NCBI RefSeq assembly: GCF_902168175.1
Contig: NZ_CABHOU010000054.1
Span: 1 to 64,000 of the forward strand
Source of the DNA: an uncultured Chitinophaga sp.
GTDB taxonomy: Bacteria > Bacteroidota > Bacteroidia > Chitinophagales > Chitinophagaceae
DNA length: 64,000 bases
Direction: 5' to 3'
Of this stretch, positions 59,145-64,000 are shown piece by piece. The position numbers and the translations under genes are program-made. Position 1 is the stretch's first letter. Every line of letters starts with the position of its first letter. The notes beneath the pieces were generated by a model. It made no database searches, had not been told where the DNA came from, and worked only from the letters and a program-made list of their open reading frames with translations.

Positions 59145-59972
59145 ATGATCATCGTTATTCAATGTACAGACCAGGTAGGCCGCGTGGCCGCCATATCCGG
59201 GGTGTTATCGCAGGAAAAGCTGAACATCGTATCCCTGCGCGAACATGTGGATATTGAGCAAAACCATTTTTATATGCGTGTGCATGTAGAACAGGATGCG
59301 CCTGCGGCCGCCCTCACTGAAAAACTGCGCGCGGTATTGCCAGCCGATGCCATCGTTCAGGTAAACCCCAGGCCCGAGAAGAAAATAGTAGTAATGGTGA
59401 CAAAAGAGTATCATTGCCTTACCGATATTCTCGTTCGCCATCATTTCAAAACGCTGGGCGCACAGGTACAGTGCGTAATCGGGAACCATACTACCCTGCA
59501 AAATATCTGTGAACGTTTCGATGTGCCCTTTTGTCCGGTGTTGCATGATCCGGCCGATAAGATAAATTTTGAGGCCGCTATTCATGATATCATCGGGCAG
59601 TATAAACCCGATTACATTGTACTCGCTAAGTTTATGCGCATATTGTCGCCGGGTTTTGTGGCGCAGTTTCCTGGCCGCATTATCAATATTCACCACTCCT
59701 TTTTACCCGCTTTTGCAGGCGCCAATCCGTATAAACGAGCGTTTGAACGCGGCGTAAAAATGATAGGTGCCACCGCTCACTTTGTTACCGACGAACTGGA
59801 CGAAGGGCCGATCATTACGCAACAGATCATCCCCGTAAACCATACTTACACTTCTACCAGCATGGTAAAAGCAGGCAGGGAAATAGAAACCTCCGTACTG
59901 GCCCGCGCCCTTCAACTGGTGTTCGACGACCGTGTATTCGTTTATAAAAACAAAACGGTGGTGTTTGAATAA
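59145..59972 (+). CDS. purU: Formyltetrahydrofolate deformylase
   Basis: A 275-residue enzyme that hydrolyses 10-formyl-THF to THF and formate, balancing one-carbon pools for purine synthesis. An N-terminal ACT domain (about 1-75, IIVIQCTDQVGRVAAISGVLS) is followed by a formyltransferase fold. Catalytic residues are recognisable in IINIHHSFLPAFAGANPYKRAFERGVKMIGATAHFVTDELDEGPIITQ (about 177-225). These include the HHSFLPAF histidine, the HFV histidine and the DEGPI aspartate. The start is ATG 59145; an in-frame upstream start adds six residues. The DUF2459 gene follows 60 bp downstream. Confidence 0.95.
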   Translation: MIIVIQCTDQVGRVAAISGVLSQEKLNIVSLREHVDIEQNHFYMRVHVEQDAPAAALTEKLRAVLPADAIVQVNPRPEKKIVVMVTKEYHCLTDILVRHHFKTLGAQVQCVIGNHTTLQNICERFDVPFCPVLHDPADKINFEAAIHDIIGQYKPDYIVLAKFMRILSPGFVAQFPGRIINIHHSFLPAFAGANPYKRAFERGVKMIGATAHFVTDELDEGPIITQQIIPVNHTYTSTSMVKAGREIETSVLARALQLVFDDRVFVYKNKTVVFE

Positions 59973-60032
59973 ACCTCAGAGGGTAAGGGTTACCAATCAG
60001 CAGAAAGAGTATATAGTAGAAACGTTCCGGTT

Positions 60033-60725
60033 ATGAAACGAGTGCTTCGCAGAACGGCAAAGGTCTTGCTTTATACTATTCTTTCCCTTATCGGTTCTGT
60101 GGGGTTGTACCTGCTGGCAGCATGGGGCCTTTCGCGGATAGCCGTAGAGAAAGAAGCAGCCGCTGAAGAGGTGGAAATCTACCTGTTATCCAACGGGGTG
60201 CATAGCGACATTGTAGTGCCGGCCTATAATGATATAAGGGATTGGCGGACGAAGGTGCCGGTAACCAATACTACAGGTAAGGACAGTTCGGCTAACTACC
60301 TGGCCTTCGGTTGGGGCGATAAGGGCTTTTACCTTGAAACCCCCACCTGGAACGATCTTAAATTCAGTACTGCCTTTAAAGCCGCATTCGCGCTCAGCTC
60401 CTCCGCCATGCATGCTACCTATTATCACCACATGAACACCGGCGATGACTGCAAACGAATGATGATAAGCCGCGAACAGTATGTACGCCTCGTTGCGTTC
60501 ATCGATAAAAGTTTTAAGCAGGATGCGGATGGCCGGTTTATATACATTCCGACCAACGCCAATTACGGAAGCAGCGATGCGTTTTACGATGCAAACAAAC
60601 GTTACCACCTGTTTCATACCTGCAACACCTGGACAAACAACGCATTAAAGAGCTGCGGCCAGTTAGCGTGTTTGTGGACGCCGTTTGACAAAGGCATATT
60701 TTACCAATACAACAAACATCCATAA
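60033..60725 (+). CDS. DUF2459 / TIGR02117 family membrane-anchored protein
   Basis: A 230-residue protein with one N-terminal membrane helix (VLLYTILSLIGSVGLYLLAAWGL, about 11-33) and an extracytoplasmic domain. The hallmarks are YLLSNGVHSDIVVPA (about 50), FGWGDKGFYLETPTW (about 92) and YHLFHTCNTWTNNALKSCG (about 192). The conserved His, Asp and Cys make a papain-like or hydrolase function conceivable, but the family is uncharacterised. The name TIGR02117 comes from proteins near urease genes; none is here. Its stop codon touches a 16-bp-stem terminator. Confidence 0.88.
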   Translation: MKRVLRRTAKVLLYTILSLIGSVGLYLLAAWGLSRIAVEKEAAAEEVEIYLLSNGVHSDIVVPAYNDIRDWRTKVPVTNTTGKDSSANYLAFGWGDKGFYLETPTWNDLKFSTAFKAAFALSSSAMHATYYHHMNTGDDCKRMMISREQYVRLVAFIDKSFKQDADGRFIYIPTNANYGSSDAFYDANKRYHLFHTCNTWTNNALKSCGQLACLWTPFDKGIFYQYNKHP

Positions 60726-60772
60726 TTAAGAAGTCCCGTTACACATCGTGCAACGGGACTTCTTAATTTATT
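60725..60772. terminator. Bidirectional terminator with 16-bp perfect stem
   Basis: ATTAAGAAGTCCCGTT (60725-60740) pairs perfectly with its complement at 60752-60767 around an 11-nt loop. A/T tracts are at the stem base. It serves the DUF2459 gene and the convergent lipoprotein gene. Confidence 0.9.
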
Positions 60773-60786
60773 GATAAGCCTAAGCC

Positions 60787-61224
60787 TTATTCGTGTTCGT
60801 ACAAATATACCTGGTAGTCGTAGCCCGACTGTGACGGTATGCGGATGAAGAATTTCAACTGTTTGTCGGTTACCTCGCCCAGCATATATTCCGTTCCATT
60901 AATGGTAATTTTTCGCTTGTTAAAATCCATGGAATACGTAACCTGGTAACCCGTTTCCGCGTTCTCACAAATTATTGCGCCTTTGGTAACCAGCAGGGAG
61001 TCTTTGCTAAACTTCAGGCGGTCGTCTTTTTCACACTCAGCAACAGGCGTGTACAGTATTTTACCGGCAGGACTGGTAGCCGGATTTCTATCAATCACCG
61101 TTGGTTTCCATTCCCTTGATTTCAGGAAGGCAGCAGCGGTAGTAGCGTTATCGATTGTTTCCTCTTTCGTACAGGCATAACCCAGGATAGTTAGCACAGC
61201 AACCAAACAAAGTATTTTTTTCAT
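60787..61224 (-). CDS. Small lipoprotein, lipocalin-like
   Basis: A 145-residue predicted lipoprotein. The signal MKKILCLVAVLTILGYAC ends in an LGYAC lipobox (cysteine 18). The mature part is strand-rich (LLVTKGAIICENAETGYQVTYSMDFNKRKITINGTEYMLGEVT), like the lipocalin_4/DUF4923-type folds common in Bacteroidota. The start is ATG 61224; a longer upstream frame would precede the signal. The function is unknown. Likely in the outer or inner membrane, facing the periplasm. Confidence 0.8.
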   Translation of the reverse strand: MKKILCLVAVLTILGYACTKEETIDNATTAAAFLKSREWKPTVIDRNPATSPAGKILYTPVAECEKDDRLKFSKDSLLVTKGAIICENAETGYQVTYSMDFNKRKITINGTEYMLGEVTDKQLKFFIRIPSQSGYDYQVYLYEHE

Positions 61225-61621
61225 GCAGAACAAGCTGTTGTTGTTAATGACTCGTATAAAGGAATAACGGGGCGCAAGATACAAAAAAATCCTGGCGGCT
61301 ATATGGGTACAATAGTTAATGTATTGCTAACTGGCAACCTCATCTATATTGGCTTTGCCCACTTTTTCGCGACTCCTTTTACATTCAGTATGGTCAAACG
61401 CGTTTTTGTATTAAAAAGTTACATTGTATCTAGTTTTAGGATGTAATTATGATGGTAAATTACCTTCCTCTCCTGACTTCCAACTAAGCCTCTCCTAACT
61501 CTCTCCACACTCTGAGGTGACTCCAGGGTGTTTTGGTAAGATAGTATTAGTGGCTGCCCTGTCTCTGCAGGGTACGCTACCGGCTGGCAAACGATTTGCC
61601 GCCTGATAAGAAATATTAATC
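61225..61621. other. Structured spacer upstream of the SnoaL-like gene
   Basis: A 397-bp spacer. A TTTTG...TAGTTTTA pair (about 61406-61438) weakly resembles a promoter. The following 180 bases contain a duplicated CCTCTCCTRACT motif (about 61467 and 61488) and three small hairpins: CACTCTG/CAGGGTG, CCCTG/CAGGG and GGCAAA/TTTGCC. This would be an unusually long and structured leader for the next gene. No known riboswitch class was recognised. Confidence 0.4.
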
Positions 61622-61942
61622 ATGATCGAAACCGTGTTGTCTTTCTTAGATGCGCTTAATAGTGAGGACTTCGCTAAAGCGCGCAGTTACTTGGCCGATG
61701 ATATGAAGTTTATCGGCGTACTGGGCACCCGTGAAGGTGCCGATGTGTACATAAGCGATATGGAAAAAATGAAATTCAAATACCGCATTGTGAAGTCGTT
61801 TGTAGAAGGAAGCGATGTTGCATTATTTTATGACATCGATATGGATGGAACATCAGTATTCGCCGCTGGTTGGTACGAGCTGGAGAATGCGAAGATCAAA
61901 CAGTTCAGAGTGCTGTTTGATCCGCGGCCGGTGATGAAGTAA
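61622..61942 (+). CDS. SnoaL-like / NTF2-fold protein
   Basis: A 106-residue protein with the NTF2 alpha+beta cone fold: an N-terminal helix (VLSFLDALNSEDFAKARSYLADDMKFIGVLGTREG), a central helix (GADVYISDMEKMKFKYRIVKSF) and C-terminal strands (VALFYDIDMDG, AAGWYELENAKIKQFRVLFDPRP). Family members are isomerases, hydrolases or binding proteins, and the function here is unknown. The gene converges on the UPF0158 gene with a 6-bp gap and no terminator. Confidence 0.82.
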   Translation: MIETVLSFLDALNSEDFAKARSYLADDMKFIGVLGTREGADVYISDMEKMKFKYRIVKSFVEGSDVALFYDIDMDGTSVFAAGWYELENAKIKQFRVLFDPRPVMK

Positions 61943-61948
61943 GAGAAT

Positions 61949-62389
61949 TTATTCTGTAGGATGCCTTTCTATCAGGTCCTTTACATAGGCCACCATGCGC
62001 TGGTCTTTATAAACAAACCACTTCTGTCTGATGTCCGGATAGTTCAGCAGACAATTCCTGAACTGCTGAAAAGGAGATTTTTTCCGGATGGACAATGCAA
62101 AATAGTTTTGCGTTCTGCCATCTGATATTGTTTCAATGAAGTCTTCCATGAATCCAAACGACTGGTAACTCTCAGGTGGTTCTATTTCAATGTAGTTATC
62201 TGGTGAGGCTTCCACTAGTTTCATGATAGCAGGTGCATCACTTTTTTCACCGGTAATCGCTTCAAATTCGTCTGGGTCCATATTGGGGGCAGAAAGAACT
62301 TCTCCGGTACTTATCTCGTAATAGCAGATGTTTCCGGATGCAAGTTCAGCCGCTATATCTTTCAGTTTCTCGTCGTTTGGTGTTATCAT
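61949..62389 (-). CDS. UPF0158 family protein
   Basis: A 146-residue acidic soluble protein. The UPF0158 pattern is clear: DIAAELASGNICYYEISTGEVLSAP at the N terminus, NYIEIEPPESYQSFGFMEDFIETI in the middle (about 80-103), and FALSIRKKSPFQQFRNCLLNYPDIRQKWFVYKDQRM at the C terminus. The function of the family is unknown. ATG 62389 (MITPNDEKLKDI) is chosen over an upstream in-frame ATG because homology starts here. Confidence 0.85.
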   Translation of the reverse strand: MITPNDEKLKDIAAELASGNICYYEISTGEVLSAPNMDPDEFEAITGEKSDAPAIMKLVEASPDNYIEIEPPESYQSFGFMEDFIETISDGRTQNYFALSIRKKSPFQQFRNCLLNYPDIRQKWFVYKDQRMVAYVKDLIERHPTE

Positions 62390-62533
62390 AGTTAATGTTG
62401 AGCGGATGTAAAAATACTGACGATCCGTCATTTTCCCTACTGACGCATTTAACCCCTTAATTGTCGCTTTTACGGGTTACCCGGCATTGAATACCGGCGT
62501 AGTTTTATATCATCAAAAAACACACTACGACTT

Positions 62534-62902
62534 ATGAAAAAGACAAAAGTTATTTACTGGATATTCACCGCGCTGTTTGCCGCTTTTATGTTGCTCACTG
62601 CCGTGCCGGACGTATTGATGTCGGACGATGCAGTTAAATATATGGATCACCTCGGCTACCCGCATTATTTCACGCCCTTTATCGGGTGGGCTAAAATATT
62701 AGGTGCTATCGCCATCCTGGTTCCTGGTTTTCCGCGCATCAAGGAGTGGGCATACGCCGGGCTTTTCTTTGATCTGATCGGTGCTACGTATTCACAAATT
62801 GCCACCGACGGCATTATGCCACAAATGCTGTTTATGCTGCTGCCATTTGTATTGGGCACCGTGTCTTATGTGTATCATCACAAAAGGCTCAGGGGAGAAT
62901 AA
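62534..62902 (+). CDS. DoxX-like family membrane protein
   Basis: A 122-residue inner-membrane protein with four helices, at about 7-25, 47-65, 73-92 and 97-115. The typical DoxX_2 pattern is VIYWIFTALFAAFMLLTAVPDVL, then HLGYPHYFTPFIGWAKILGAIAILVPGFPRIKEWAYAGLFFDLIGA. Members are associated with thiosulfate or quinone redox chemistry, but most are uncharacterised. It appears monocistronic, followed by a terminator at 62920. Confidence 0.9.
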   Translation: MKKTKVIYWIFTALFAAFMLLTAVPDVLMSDDAVKYMDHLGYPHYFTPFIGWAKILGAIAILVPGFPRIKEWAYAGLFFDLIGATYSQIATDGIMPQMLFMLLPFVLGTVSYVYHHKRLRGE

Positions 62903-62919
62903 CATTATTGAAATACAAT

Positions 62920-62964
62920 GAAGGGTTGATGTGATACCATTGCATCAACCCTTCGTGTTTTTTT
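62920..62964 (+). terminator. Intrinsic terminator after the DoxX-like gene
   Basis: GAAGGGTTGATG pairs perfectly with CATCAACCCTTC (12 bp) around an 11-nt loop, followed by GTGTTTTTTT. Confidence 0.9.
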
Positions 62965-63136
62965 CCTACATTTATCCCATGAGAATGACTCCCATGTTAT
63001 AATTCATCCTTCTACTGCCATTCCGGCAATTGCCTCAGGTTTTGCTGAGGCTGTTCACTTTATTGCTTTTACCTGGCGTTTAATGGGTTTCGGACTGCCA
63101 CGGCAGCCCGTTATTTGCCATCAATTAAGAACAAGT

Positions 63137-63919
63137 ATGAAAGATGTTTTAAACAGGGAGCAGATCAATCAATTTATCCGCGACGGATTCGTGCGCATTG
63201 ATAACGCTTTTCCCACTGAAATAGCGAAAGCTGCAAGAACAATACTCTGGAAAGATACCGGCTGCGACCCTCATGATCCGGCAACATGGACGAAGCCGGT
63301 GATATGGCTCGGTATGTATACCGCCGCACCATTTGTGGAGGCGGCTAACACAGCAATATTACATAGCGCTTTTGATCAGCTGGCAGGTGCCAACCGTTGG
63401 CTGCCTTGCAAAAGTGTGGGCGCATTCCCCGTACGTTTTCCTTCGGATGCAGATCCCGGTGATGGTGGCTGGCATGTAGATGCCGGTTTTCCCGGTAGCG
63501 ATCCGGCCGACTACTTTAGCTGGCGGATAAATGTGAAGTCAAAAGGCCGTGCGCTGCTAATGTTGTTTTTGTTTTCTGATGTAGAACAGGATGATGCGCC
63601 TACGAGAATTCGTGTGGGTTCGCATATGGACGTGGCCCGCTTATTACAACCTGCCGGCGATGCAGGCCTTTCTTTCATGGAACTGGCAAACGCACTTGAT
63701 AGTTTACCCGAACACAAACAAGTATTGGCCACCGGTAAAGCAGGAACGGTGTATTTATGCCACCCTTTCCTGGTGCATGGCGCACAGCCGCATCATGGTA
63801 AAAATCCAAGGTTTATGGCGCAGCCGCCACTCCAGTTAAAACAGGAATTAGAGATCGGGGTAAGTCAAACAACCACGCCGCTGGAGGATGCTGTTAGCAT
63901 AGCCCTGGGGAAGTCATAG
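63137..63919 (+). CDS. Phytanoyl-CoA dioxygenase (PhyH) family protein
   Basis: A 260-residue Fe(II)/2-oxoglutarate-type oxygenase fold. The iron-binding HxD is in GGWHVDAGFPG (about 114-117), the distal histidine is in HPFLVHGAQPHHG (about 214), and the 2-oxoglutarate arginine is in KNPRFMAQPPL (about 227). The N-terminal LNREQINQFIRDGFVRIDNAFP is typical of PhyH. Its substrate is unknown; members hydroxylate lipids, antibiotics or osmolytes. ATG 63137 (MKDVLNREQ) is chosen over an upstream ATG. A terminator follows 3 bp after the stop. Confidence 0.9.
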   Translation: MKDVLNREQINQFIRDGFVRIDNAFPTEIAKAARTILWKDTGCDPHDPATWTKPVIWLGMYTAAPFVEAANTAILHSAFDQLAGANRWLPCKSVGAFPVRFPSDADPGDGGWHVDAGFPGSDPADYFSWRINVKSKGRALLMLFLFSDVEQDDAPTRIRVGSHMDVARLLQPAGDAGLSFMELANALDSLPEHKQVLATGKAGTVYLCHPFLVHGAQPHHGKNPRFMAQPPLQLKQELEIGVSQTTTPLEDAVSIALGKS

Positions 63920-63921
63920 AT

Positions 63922-63967
63922 AAAATAGTATCCGCCACCTGGCAGCGGCGGGTACTATTTTAGTTTC
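63922..63967 (+). terminator. Intrinsic terminator after the PhyH gene
   Basis: AAAATAGTA-T-CCGCC pairs with GGCGG-G-TACTATTTT (one T-G wobble) around a 10-nt loop, followed by AGTTTC. Confidence 0.88.
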
Positions 63968-64000
63968 TTGTTGGCAAGTGGTTTGTGTTGATAAGCAAAA

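Overview
The window is chromosomal DNA from a member of the Bacteroidota, most likely Chitinophagaceae (Chitinophaga-like). The reasons are: many starts without a Shine-Dalgarno sequence; several promoter-like TAnnTTTG boxes; a type IX secretion (CHU_C/type B) sorting domain on a large surface protein; LytS/LytTR-type and multi-REC hybrid kinases; a bacterial geranylgeranylglyceryl-phosphate synthase; a B12-dependent ribonucleotide reductase; and DUF3078, UPF0158 and DUF2459 proteins. No rRNA, tRNA, CRISPR array or prophage was seen. One complete IS3-family element is present.

Layout. 1-4135: end of frr, a PPK2 polyphosphate kinase, mscL, a DUF3078 protein, scpA and an AraC regulator. 4438-8898: a redox/stress cluster of two pirins, YceI, a nitroreductase, a DUF1801 protein, OsmC and Dps. 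9148-17144: a coiled-coil protein, a PAS protein with a truncated kinase core, a flavin/2Fe-2S reductase, dxs, a LytS/LytTR pair split by a terminator, and GGGP synthase. 17482-20811: nrdJ, followed by about 1.1 kb without a conventional gene that holds two terminator-capped candidate small transcripts, an 11-bp tandem repeat and one copy of a dispersed hairpin. 21943-30918: small secreted and membrane proteins, GNAT, a divergent PRPP-synthetase-like protein, and a MFP-RND-TolC efflux operon. 31403-33653: acpP-fabF-rnc. 33717-38142: GyrI-like and WYL regulators, then a repeat-rich 0.8-kb spacer and a hybrid kinase. 38204-39743: the IS3-family element. 40130-52758: DMT and FtsX/MacB-type permeases, then a dense signalling island. 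52901-63919: ClC channel, T9SS surface protein, purU and assorted small proteins.

The most system-like locus is 45779-52758. It encodes a CHASE3-HAMP-GAF-histidine kinase with three receiver domains, a stand-alone receiver similar to its last REC domain, a CheR methyltransferase and a stand-alone CheB methylesterase, packed with 1-22 bp overlaps or a short gap. A convergent REC-PAS-kinase gene overlaps the end of cheB. No MCP, CheA or CheW is encoded here, so the methylation pair may act on the glutamate-rich coiled coil of the hybrid kinase. That is an inference.

The most interesting non-coding signal is a dispersed hairpin family at 21734-21769, 38144-38176, 40071-40102 and (divergent) 58954-59015. 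Its near-invariant core, CTGAAGGGAGTGACACAACG, is enclosed by stems that differ in sequence but keep pairing. A second signal is a pair of 31-nt direct repeats at 35604 and 35772, each placed just downstream of an intrinsic terminator.
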